A stretch of 64,000 bases of DNA from Lineus longissimus (Eukaryota > Nemertea > Pilidiophora > Heteronemertea > Lineidae). The notes below the pieces were generated by a model. The model was given only the letters and a program-made list of their open reading frames with translations. It ran no database searches and was not told the DNA's origin. Within the stretch, counting starts at the first letter, position 1, and every line of letters starts with the position of its first letter. Both the position numbers and the translations under genes were made by a program. The stretch is from positions 62,001-126,000 of the forward strand of contig NC_088319.1 of assembly GCF_910592395.1 (NCBI RefSeq). The letters run 5' to 3'. Of this stretch, positions 54,016 through 64,000 are shown piece after piece.

Positions 54016-57000
54016 TCACACTGAATCACAATCTTGCACAAATGACTTGCTACTATTCTCCCGATGTTGCAATATTTCAGAGTTGATGCTGTAATTATGA
54101 GAGTCAAGCGCATCTGCAGGCAAGACCATGCTGCTGTCCGGCTGCACACTCACAATAACTTCAGCACTGCCGGTTTTCTTGGGGCATTTGTCTGTTTTAC
54201 TCTCGTCTGACGAACACGAGCCTGTGACATCATCGATCACCTGCAGGAAAATCTTACCAGCATATGAACAGCTCTGTAACATTTCACCATTAGTGATGGT
54301 GTTATGTGTATTAGGAGGATCTTCAGTGATGCATGTATTCTGAGATTGAACAAACGCGATATCTTGAACTTCAGAATATCCAGACACGTCCTGTTGGGCA
54401 ACCTTTAGCATATCCTCTTGGTTGTGTATATCAGTCACCGTGGCAACGACAGAACCTCCAGATTCTGCTGTTGTATTGAGTGGAATATAAACATGGTTGG
54501 TGCGTTTGCTGTTTTCACCGGTGGAAATGTATCCAGTGTCATAGTAACCATCATCAAAACTAACCTCGTCCCCAATAACAACTTCAATGACCACATTTCC
54601 TTCAAGGTTGAGGACTTCCTCTTCCTGTTCATTGGAAAGACCAGCATCACTTGACGCCTGGTCGAGATCTTCAGCATTCACACAGACCAACATACCACTT
54701 GTCCCATCATACACTTGCACAAAATCTCCACGGTCAGTTGTGATGTGTTTAATGAATGATTTCTCTCGTTTCTGCTTGGTTCCTGACTGTTCAGGAGTTA
54801 CACCTTTATGGTGTTTGTTAAACACTACATCAGCAAGTCCCGTTTGGAAGGATTTGGTGAATGGGAACACCTTCAAGAAAGGACTAGACGTATAAGTATG
54901 AGGCAAATCCAACCAACTCGCCACGCCGCTAACGAAAAGTTCAAAGAAATGCTGACATGGCCATCTTGTTTTTAGCCAGTTTTCACAATTGCATTGTGGC
55001 ATGCCGTCCTCACTGATTAACTTCACCATCCATGTTTTAGAGGTATTCATTTCTAAGCATGCAGTGTTGTCATTTCTGTGTGTGACCATGAATGCTCCAC
55101 TTCCGTCAGCAACTTTTGAGATTTCACACTTCCTGAAAGAAAGACAAGTGAAAATTGGGTTAATTTGCATATATATATAGAATCTGGTCCAAGTAAAAAC
55201 ATTGCAAATGGATGTTTGAAAAAAGTTCAAAGTTGGGGTTTCTAGACTGAACTGACTATGGTAGAGGTTGAAACCTTTCAGCATAACTCACAAGAGCTGT
55301 TTTTCAGCACTTCAACGTGAGCATTCTGACTATGTGCCCACTTATACACCTGAGTGGATTAAGGCATGATAGACAAAGAGACCTGCTGACTGGACCTAAG
55401 AGCCCAACCACTTCTCCACAGTGGCTCCTAGATGTGATACCTTTCAGCCTTAGCCAGCATGTCCATGCAGTGTTTGAAGAACTGGTGCGGCCTCCCATCA
55501 AGGTACGCCGGCATTCTTCTCTTCACCAGACATGAGGAGTACGTGCTCGCATGACGCTGGAAATTCCGTACAAACCTGAAAAATGTGTGTAATAACTTTG
55601 AAACTTTATCCACAACAATAGAGTGGATGTTTTCCTCTCCCAGATCATGCCTTAATCACAGTTGATTGCCAACTCCACGTTTTCTACTAAAGGAGAGGCA
55701 GGTTTGACCAAGGCACATGCAACTGTCAACCAAATGAAGAGCTTTTGTCTACCAAACTCAGCCAAAGGCCTGCTGCACTTGTTATTTGGTGAAGATGTAA
55801 TGACGTCTTACCTCATGTGTAGAGATGGTAAATACGACTCAACAACCTGTGAGATGACCCCCTTCATGGTCCTCTCTGGATTGTTGGTCGTTAGCGAGTA
55901 AACAATATTCATCTTGGCAAGGGGGGTGTGTGAGTTGACTGAGGACACAAACTTGAAATAACCGTCATGTTTCTGGTAATAATAGGCCCACTTCTGGAAA
56001 AAAGAAAGACAAAAATACAGCAAGGGTAATGTCAAGTGAAGATAGTTCAAGTCCCCCGACCCGGAATATGACTTCAGTCTTATGCTAGGGTCCAGATTAG
56101 AATTTCAAAATCTCCACCTCTCAGCTCCCACTTACTTCAATGTGAGGAACCCACAGATCACAAAACCAATTCTGTAGATGCTGGTTTTTCAGCCAAGCGT
56201 GACTTTTCTCCAAACTGCACTGAGCTTCATGCAAGGCAGGTTCATCCTCGGCATTCTTTATGCGGAGTATCATGGACTCCAACTCCTCCTGTTCCGACAC
56301 ATCAACCTTGTAACGTCCCACGGTGATCCAACGATGGATGGCCTCCTCAACAAACAGTGGACACAGATAGACTTTACTGGCTGGAAGATGAAATGGACAC
56401 AAAAGCAATTGCAGAAGGTGAGTTTTCATTTCTGCCTGAAAAGTAGACAGTGGATAAAGAGGTTGACAAGGACCACACCAACAGTCTCCAATCTCCGCGT
56501 GTACCCCATGGAAGCACATTTGAATAAGTATGGGGTTTCAACTGACTTGCTAAGTTGATTGCCAGTTAATGTGGAGAGTAACCGATTTCATTGATTCAAA
56601 GCAACTCAAATGACCACATACAGACCTGGAAAGTTTTCCTGAAGTGCGGTAATTTCTGCCCCAGAATGCTTCAACACGGTCATCCAGTATTTTGGCTTCC
56701 AGTCCACATTCCACTGCATCAACACCTTCAACGCTGACGATAGATTCTCCACCGTTTCCTTATGCACAATGAAGGTGGCGACACATGTATAACCAAGGTC
56801 TGTCTTGACGTAAACAAAATACAATGGCAGACAGTAACTCTGTGTTTCAATCATCGGATTCAACACGGAGAGCTCATTCCCATAATGCATCAGGAATTCG
56901 CGTTGCCAATGTGTCTGATGGACAAATAGGAATGATCCGCCGGAATATGACTCCTGTTTTACTCCACAAGAGTCTTGTGATATATCATCCATTTTAACAG

Positions 57001-60000
57001 AGTCCTCGGATTCATTCAGTTCATGTTTAATTGCTTTTACGGCAAGATTTTCTTGCGAGTTTTCCACAGTTTCAGATGACTGGAAGAAGAAGTTTGCGGA
57101 TGGGTCATCTTCTTGTAGTTGGTGGATGATTGCTTCAAGAGATTTGTTTCCTCCTGTGCCTACAGAAGAAAAAAAACATTTGAAATTACAGAATAAACCG
57201 AGTTAAACTGGCGTTATAGTCTGCACTTACCCAAACAAGCTTGAAGAAGCTTCATCCGGTAGACATGGAGGATCATGGGGTATTGGTTGCCTCACCTAAC
57301 ACTGCTCAGATGGAGGTGTTTGGTGGGGGGTATTGGTTGTCTCACCTAACACTGCTCAGGTGGAGGTGTTTGGTGGGGGGTATTGGTTGTCTCACCTAAC
57401 ACTGCTCAGATGGAGGTGTTTGGTGGGGTATTGGTTGTCTCACCTAACACTGCTCAGATGGAGGTGTTTGGTGGGGTATTGGTTGTCTCACCTAACACTG
57501 CTCAGGTGGAGGTGTTTGGTGGGGTATTGGTTGTCTCACCTAACACTGCTCAGGTGGAGGTGTTTGGTGGGGGGTATTGGTTGTCTCACCTAACACTGCT
57601 CAGGTGGAGGTGTTTGGTGGGGTATTGGTTGTCTCACCTAACACTGCTCAGGTGGAGGTGTTTGGTGGGGGGTATTGGTTGTCTCACCTAACACTGCTCA
57701 GGTGGAGGTGTTTGGTGGGGGGTATTGGTTGTCTCACCTAACACTGCTCAGGTGGAGGTGTTTGGTGGGGGGTATTGGTTGTCTCACCTAACACTGCTCA
57801 GGTGGAGGTGTTTGGTGGGGGGTATTGGTTGCCTCACCTAACACTGCTCAGATGGAGGTGTTTGGTGGGGGGTATTGGTTGTCTCACCTAACACTGCTCA
57901 GATGGAGGTGTTTGGTGGGGGGTATTGGTTGTCTCACCTAACACTGCTCAGGTGGAGGTGTTTGGTGGGGTGTTGGTTGTCTCACCTAACACTGCTCAGG
58001 TGGAGGTGTTTGGTGGGGTGTTGGTTGTCTCACCTAACACTGCTCAGGTGGAGGTGTTTGGTGGGGTGTTGGTTGTCTCACCTAACACTGCTCAGGTGGA
58101 GGTGTTTGGTGGGGTATTGGTTGTCTCACCTAACACTGCTCAGATGGAGGTGTTTGGTGGGGGGTATTGGTTGTCTCACCTAACACTGCTCAGGTGGAGG
58201 TGTTTGGTGGGGTGTTGGTTGTCTCACTTTACACTGCTCAGGTGGAGGTGTTTGGTGGGACAACCAATACCACCAGTTTGGTATCCATTCCTTAAACCAA
58301 GAAAAATCATGTTTTCTCCTGGCATTTAATCTATGATGATCTACCCACCTGTTTGATGGTTATGCAAATGAGGTTTTGGCAGCAAAATGTAGAATCTCCT
58401 CTCAACCAATGGGAGCTTGCAGTCAGAGGCACAAGCATCTCGGAGCTCATCCAACTTGAAACGCTTGGATACTCGCTCGAAATGCTTGCTAGTTTCCTTT
58501 GGGTCTTTTTCTATAGAGAATTCTGAAATAATAGTGAGCCATTACATAGACTGTCTGCCTTTGATTTACTACCGAGTTTGAGAGTGGGAAGGTCTTAATG
58601 TTAGAAGGACATGGGGGCCTAAAGACTTTGCCCCAGGGATGAGCAACTCAAATGTCAGGTGTATTCCATGTGGCAATATTGAGAGTTTACACTACAAGTA
58701 TGCAAGATTGAGATTTGCAGCAGAGATGGATGGTAAAACTAAAAGAACAACATGTCTATCTCTTCCGCCTCACCTGGAAATCTGAAGATCTCTTTGATGC
58801 GTAATCGAGCCAAACAGCTGTGTACCTCCGGACGCATCTTCTCAGTCTTTAGTCTCTTCACTTTGGGTTCTTTCCCATTCTAAAACGAAGAGTCGAGGGA
58901 AACATTTTTTAACGGCAAAATGAAAAATGATAGTTATTTCCTTGATGTTGAACAGCTGCATTCAGTGGACTTGGATATCATAGTTCCACCCCACCCCCTG
59001 AACAGTGATGTGCTATTGAGTATTCGGTGGACTTGGATATCATAGTTCCACCCCACCCCCTGAACAGTGATGTGCTATTGAGTATTTGGTGGACTTGGAT
59101 ATCATAGTTCCCCCCCCCCCCCCCCCAACAGTGATATTGAGTATTCATCAACCGTACAATACACCATGGATGTAGAGCAAAACATTAAATGAAAATGAGC
59201 ATATCTGGGGATGAAGTCGAGCAGGAAAGATTTGATGTCCTTGAAATCTAATGTTGTGGAGATGGCCATGCATAAACTTATTCAGTGTTCTCATTCATAG
59301 GCTGTTTGAGCACGCTTTTGATGGTGGAACTCCCATCAGGTTTCTCTACCTTGGGATGTTATCACAGAAAATGATTGTTACCTCCTGTTTAACTTTTGCG
59401 CCATAATTTCTAAATGGACCTGTCACACATTTGCACTGCATCACTTTTGAACCACGGATAATGAATGGAACACCGTCAAACTTGATATTAGGTTCTCTTT
59501 GACTTGTCCAGAGGCAACGCAGTTTCCCTGAAATGGAGGAAATATGGCAATTCGAAGCAGACAATTAGAGATTCTTTTCAGAACAATGACAATGTCTGAT
59601 GACTTCCTTCATGCATAAAAAATAGTTGAGGTAAACTGAAGTGAAGAGATTTAGGAGTCAAAAGATGCACTTTGGACAAGAACACTTCCAAGTAAACTTG
59701 AATATATTTGGATAATGTTTTTTTTTGCCATGGTAAACTTTTACTGCCTGTTTTTTGCGACTGCCAACACGAACATGCCAGGCCCTGGACATAGACGTAC
59801 ATAATACATATGGTCCAACTCAATTACTCATGACGTCCACAACCAATGGGGAAGTAAAGTTGACAAGCTGTTCCCCATTATATCTTTATCTCTTATTTAC
59901 CGCCATAGAAATTGCCCTTGGTTTTTGATTGGCTCTCCTTGTTCTGACTAGATTCAGAGGAGGTACCCCGCACATTTTGCAGCTCGGCTGAAGTGAGGTC

Positions 60001-60222
60001 ATTCCCAAAACTTCTGCAGGCCTTGGTAACGCTGTATCTTGTACACGTTGAGATACTAAAGTGTCTTAATACATCGACAACTTCGTCCTTTGTACAAACA
60101 TAACCTTCAATGTAATGTTCACTTTCTTTATAATCATTTAGAATGCTTTTGATGACAAAATGTGATGCAAAATTGCAAATTCTGTCTTCTGGGTTCTCCA
60201 TTTTGAATTTATAGGGTGCCAT
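54016..60222 (-). CDS. MULE-transposase-like protein with SWIM zinc finger (CARF/ZSWIM-type)
   Basis: Nine exons, minus strand: 60222-59901, 59527-59382, 58879-58774, 58522-58349, 57159-56626, 56380-56136, 55993-55812, 55575-55441, 55132-54016. Every phase matches; 986 residues. Residues about 108-155 hold KFDGVPFIIRGSKVMQCKC, and exon C has the basic RLRIKEIFRFPG; together these recall the DNA-binding half of calcium-responsive transcription factor (CARF)-type proteins. Exons E and F carry a MULE-like RNase H core remnant: LPLYFVYVKTDLGYTCVATF, KPKYWMTVLKHSGAEITALQ, then FPASKVYLCPLFVEEAIHRW, where the family norm is LCxFHxxQAxxRW. Exon I has the SWIM finger C662xC664-x9-C674xH676 (CNCENWLKTRWPCQHFFELF), then a long acidic, low-complexity C-terminal tail. 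The His of the core motif is replaced, and there are no TIRs. I infer a domesticated, probably nuclear DNA-binding protein, not an active transposase. The family name is less certain than the structure. Confidence 0.88.
57270..58262. repeat. 48-50-bp minisatellite, about 20 copies, intron of the SWIM-finger gene
   Basis: The unit is ggtattggttgtctcaccta plus acactgctcaggtggaggtg plus tttggtgggg. Length varies by one or two bases in the G run, and ggtgttgg variants cluster around 57967-58080. It lies in the intron between exons at 58349 and 57159. Confidence 0.95.
58960..59150. repeat. About 62-bp tandem repeat, 3 copies, with C17 tract
   Basis: Copies of gtggacttggatatcatagt plus tccaccccaccccctg; the third copy has expanded into a C17 homopolymer near 59111. 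It lies in the intron between exons at 59382 and 58879. Confidence 0.88.
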
Positions 60223-62231
60223 TTCGAACAGAATCCGGCATACGTCTCGTTAGGGAGTTTTTCCCAAATGTACGCGATGATGACGTGCCCCATTAACAGG
60301 ACGTAACATCTATTTAAAATGCGTTTCCAAAGTGATTGCATGAAGACAACCCATTTGTGTCGTATATCACTGGAAACGCCCGATTCCCCTGATTCTGCAG
60401 GATGTTAAGTCGGGCATTTTATTTCTTTAAATAAATCATAAGCGTATATAAGTTTATTATTAACGCTTTCGATATTCATCAAAATTGCAAGTTGTCATTC
60501 GGTAAAAGTAGCCTAAAATGGACTTTGAAACCAAGCAAAATTTCGCAAAAATTTCAGACAGAGTACGCCTAGTAAAGGGTTATGGACTTGGTGCCATGGT
60601 GCGCTATGAAGGGGGAGGGCACATCCAGAAGACATGGGGCACCACGTAGAACCTGACACGATTGGGGACAAGGCGCACCAAGTAGCGAAAAGGAACATCA
60701 ATTAGAGGGAAGGGCCAGGCCGGTCTACTGTCACAAAAAAAAAAGTCATTTCTGCAGAACATGGTTCTCCCACAGCAGATAAACAACATAGAGCCACGGT
60801 AAATCCACATGTGTCATATCTTTACAAGTCTTCGTAACTGTCAAGTACCGCCATCTGAGCTAAGAAATTGGAACTAGGCATTTGCGTAAAATTTAAAATA
60901 TCGCCCGTTTTTAGGGCGGGGGACGATTTACAGCTGGAACCCCTGAACCAGCTCCCGCAGATCCGGCATTCATCAAGTCAAAGCAAGTATGAACCTGGTT
61001 TAATCATGCGGTTTATCTTAACTATACTATACCTATCAAGTTGTTTATATACCCGTCAGTTTCTTGCGGCATTGCTCCCATGGGTACGTCTTGTATACGT
61101 TTCATGTAGTACTGCTGGCCCACGGCAGGGGAGCGAGGGAGGAAAGATTGTCGTTTGAATTGACCAGAACCTGGCTACACTGCCGTCTTGCCCACACGAT
61201 GTGAGAGCCGATGTGACTGCCATCAAGTCAGGCTCGACCCTGGCTGCGGGCCTGGCTGCTCATTTGTCAGGCCGCCCACCCACTCAAGCAGCACATTTCT
61301 GAGTCTGCCTCGTGATTGACCAAAAGTGGCTACATACTGTGGCCACCTATTCGGAGCGTTCATTATACGTAAGGACAGCGTACATCACACTCACAGATTT
61401 TGATCGCTTTTCAAACACGAAACTTATTGAAATTTATTAAAGTATTGGATTTAATCTGCTGAGTGCATAATAAAGATCAAGTTTGTGTAGTTTATGAATG
61501 GGTCGGACAACTCATATGACAGGTTAGGCTGCCCTGAACTGATCAATTTATTCCAAAGTGAAGATCGTGCCAAGACAATGTCCCGGCGGTGGGCGATTAT
61601 GCGCCACCTTGTAGGATGGGTACGTCATCATCGCGTACATTTAGGAAAAACTCCCGAACGAGACCTAACGATTTGGAGCGAAACGACTGGGAGCGAAAAC
61701 ATAATGGAGCGAAACGACCGCAAGTCATGATATTTTGTGACGGCATGGCTGGTTGTGTTAGCTGACATACCCAATTTGGATATTCAAAAATGAGGGATAA
61801 AATAGGTATTTGAGATTTCAGATTTTGTCCATATATTCTCTATTGTGTGGTTATTTATAATACTCGATTTTTTTGTAATTGGTTGTGAATTTAGGGTGAT
61901 TATTGGTGCGAAAAGATGGTGTTGACATCCGGCCATATCATGACTGGCATGAGACATCATGAGTCATTGATTGAGTGATGATGGTTATGGTAGGCTAATT
62001 GATATCACAGAATGAGAGAACTTTATGGGTTTATGTAAGAAGTTGATTAGGTCAGTTATTAATGTTATCAGTGCAGTGCCCTACACCAGTTAGTGTCCAG
62101 TGCCAAATCGTACGTAGCCGTAGGAGCTAATCAGATTGCTGGGTAGCCATGACGCCATGCACCATCTATTATGCAAGTTTGCCTCACTCGTCTAATAAAA
62201 TGATGATGTGTTTGTATTTGTCCATTTTCAG
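60223..62231. other. 5' flank of the SWIM-finger gene and gene-free stretch
   Basis: A CRE-like tgacgtg (about 60281-60287) lies about 60 bases upstream of the minus-strand ATG at 60222. No TATA box is evident. Beyond about 60500 I see no supportable gene. Confidence 0.4.
61668..61727 (+). repeat. Dispersed GGAGCGAAA repeat, copy 2
   Basis: cgatttggagcgaaacgact, gggagcgaaaac and atggagcgaaacgaccgcaa; homologous to 30929-30990. The consensus heptad/decad GGAGCGAAAC occurs three times here. Confidence 0.55.
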
Positions 62232-62314
62232 ATAAGATGATTGATTCCAGGACTGGTCCTCCTCCAATTGACCCTAATAAGACCTATGTCAACCCTGGGG
62301 AGGAGGATCATATG
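62232..62314 (+). CDS. Single exon of an unidentified gene continuing to the right
   Basis: Bounded by gtccattttcag and donor GTACGT. The frame AT AAG ATG ATT GAT... (phase 1 in, phase 0 out) encodes MIDSRTGPPPIDPNKTYVNP then GEEDHM. The ATG at 62237 could be the start, with 62232-62236 as leader. I do not recognise the protein. No upstream partner exon was identified; downstream exons are presumably outside the window, beyond the 76-bp array. Confidence 0.5.
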
Positions 62315-62319
62315 GTACG

Positions 62320-63362
62320 TTTAGTCTCGCACTCCTAACTGTCATAAGGTTCCTTGATTCCCACAGTCAGCGTGAGACTCTAGCCACTCTGGTCTAGTGT
62401 GGCTCGCACTCTAACTGTCATAAGGTTCCTTGATTCCCACAGTCAGCGTGAGACTCTAGCCACTCTGGTCTAGTGTGGCTCGCACTCTAACTGTCATAAG
62501 GTTCCTTGATTCCCACAGTCAGCGTGAGACTCTAGCCACTCTGGTCTAGTGTGGCTCGCACTCTAACTGTCATAAGGTTCCTTGATTCCCACAGTCAGCG
62601 TGAGACTCTAGCCACTCTGGTCTAGTGTGGCTCGCACTCTAACTGTCATAAGGTTCCTTGATTCCCACAGTCAGCGTGAGACTCTAGCCACTCTGGTCTA
62701 GTGTGGCTCGCACTCTAACTGTCATAAGGTTCCTTGATTCCCACAGTCAGCGTGAGACTCTAGCCACTCTGGTCTAGTGTGGCACGCACTCTAACTGTCA
62801 TAAGGTTCCTTGATTCCCACAGTCAGCGTGAGACTCTAGCCACTCTGGTCTAGTGTGGCACGCACTCTAACTGTCATAAGGTTCCTTGATTCCCACAGTC
62901 AGCGTGAGACTCTAGCCACTCTGGTCTAGTGTGGCTCGCACTCTAACTGTCATAAGGTTCCTTGATTCCCACAGTCAGCGTGAGACTCTAGCCACTCTGG
63001 TCTAGTGTGGCACGCACTCTAACTGTCATAAGGTTCCTTGATTCCCACAGTCAGCGTGAGACTCTAGCCACTCTGGTCTAGTGTGACTCGCACTCCTAAC
63101 TGTCATAAGGTTCCTTGATTCCCACAGTCAGCGTGAGACTCTAGCCACTCTGGTCTAGTGTGGCTCGCACTCTAACTGTCATAAGGTTCCTTGATTCCCA
63201 CAGTCAGCGTGAGACTCTAGCCACTCTGGTCTAGTGTGGCTCGCACTCTAACTGTCATAAGGTTCCTTGATTCCCACAGTCAACGTGAGACTCTTAGCCA
63301 CTCTGGTCTAGTGTGACTCGCACTCTAACTGTCATAAGGTTCCTTGATTCCCACAGTCAGGA
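62320..63362. repeat. 76-bp minisatellite, about 14 copies
   Basis: The unit is actctaactgtcataaggtt plus ccttgattcccacagtcagc plus gtgagactctagccactctg plus gtctagtgtggctcgc. Each unit contains an acceptor-like ttgattcccacag and a donor-like gcGTGAGA. It starts 6 bases into the intron after the exon at 62232-62314. Confidence 0.96.
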
Positions 63363-63427
63363 ATTGATTCCCACAGTCACGAATTGAATTACACGCGCTT
63401 GATACGAATTAAGGTCTTCGATCGCAC

Positions 63428-63439
63428 TGCGCATGCGCC
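63428..63439. promoter_or_regulatory. NRF-1-like palindrome
   Basis: TGCGCATGCGCC matches the NRF-1 consensus. It could mark a promoter near 63.4 kb; the transcript it would drive is not identified. Confidence 0.35.
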
Positions 63440-63496
63440 CGGTGCATGGAACGTGACCTTTGACCGCGGGAACTAGTGCTCCAAACTAGTTAACTG

Positions 63497-63922
63497 ATGT
63501 ATTTAAATGATCTCATTAACTCAAATCGTTTTTCGTTATGCCATAGAATAGGGAAAAAAATCAACTCCCTTGCACGTGACTTGCATTTCCATTTCCTGGC
63601 AAGGTATGTTGCCGCCGGTTCGCTGGTCAGCAACATCGTCGCGGCGGGGTTTTCCCCGGTTTTGGCCTCGTTTTCGAGGGCGAGGCCGGGATTCTCCGCA
63701 TTTAGCGACGGTGGTGTTGACTCGCTGAGGACACTCCTCTTCGACCCGAACTTTGGCAATAGGCATGGCCGGGAGATGGAAATGGTCAAGCACCTTACGC
63801 GATTTTAACTTGTTAATAATGACTGTGTGATACTGTGATATTATATACTTATATGTTTTGTACTTGTAAATTTTATTCTCCCATATGGGAGGTTAATAAA
63901 TAATAATAATAATAATAATAGA
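63497..63922 (+). mobile_element. Possible retroelement 3' end with (TAA)n tail
   Basis: A 103-codon frame (63497-63808), more GC-rich than its surroundings, is followed by an AT-rich tract. That tract ends catatgggaggttaataaat and (aat)n at about 63895-63920, the style of tail left by some non-LTR retrotransposons. No reverse-transcriptase motif is visible in the frame, so assignment is tentative. Confidence 0.3.
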
Positions 63923-64000
63923 TGGCGCGTCGTTAGTATGCATTGAGTGTGGCGCGTTTTAAACCGATTTGAATGCGTATTCGGGCCAGTGTGACGCGAC

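Noticed and set aside
56178-56558. 126-codon plus-strand frame
   Set aside because: Antisense shadow of exon F of the SWIM-finger gene.
57333-58329. Several open frames of about 100-134 codons on the plus strand
   Set aside because: All derive from the 48-50-bp minisatellite inside an intron of the minus-strand SWIM gene.

Overview
This window is eukaryotic nuclear DNA from an animal. Every solid gene is split into exons with GT..AG introns and matching phases. The encoded proteins (GMP synthase, alanine-glyoxylate aminotransferase, a SWIM-finger MULE-type protein, a Ly6/uPAR GPI protein) are metazoan. Intron sizes, short non-autonomous transposons, a tRNA-like SINE, (AAT)n tails and very many intronic minisatellites point to an invertebrate, probably marine. 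I cannot name the phylum. I see no bacterial, organellar or viral gene.

Layout. 1-7 kb: no gene; inverted and short tandem repeats. 7.0-10.8 kb, +: a predicted three-exon secreted peptide gene behind a CRE/CCAAT/TATA promoter. 15.9-17.7 kb, -: a Ly6/uPAR-type GPI protein whose N-terminal stalk is encoded by a 33-bp minisatellite. 18.4 kb, +: a possible small acidic secreted peptide. 19-26 kb: tandem arrays and mobile-element debris. 26.5-29.2 kb, -: a four-coding-exon gene for a 270-residue protein I do not recognise. 30.2-30.5 kb: a tRNA-like SINE beside a 15-bp-TIR element. 31.4-38.9 kb, +: complete GMPS (15 coding exons, 682 aa). 43.0-51.9 kb, +: complete AGXT (10 common exons plus two homologous alternative last exons). 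54.0-60.2 kb, -: a complete nine-exon gene for a 986-residue protein with a MULE-transposase-like core and a SWIM zinc finger. 62.2 kb, +: one exon of an unidentified gene, probably continuing out of the window.

The two recognised enzymes are housekeeping genes: GMPS makes GMP from XMP, and AGXT transaminates glyoxylate. Nothing suggests that the genes form one pathway; they look like ordinary neighbours. The unusual features are structural. By hand estimate, minisatellites cover about 11 kb (roughly one sixth) of the window. One is translated (the Ly6 stalk). One is built from the AGXT intron 7/exon 8 boundary, so 21 exact copies of a working 3' splice site precede the real one. AGXT also has a duplicated C-terminal exon whose splice phases allow inclusion, skipping or termination. 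All exon coordinates were worked out by hand from splice consensus and phase.
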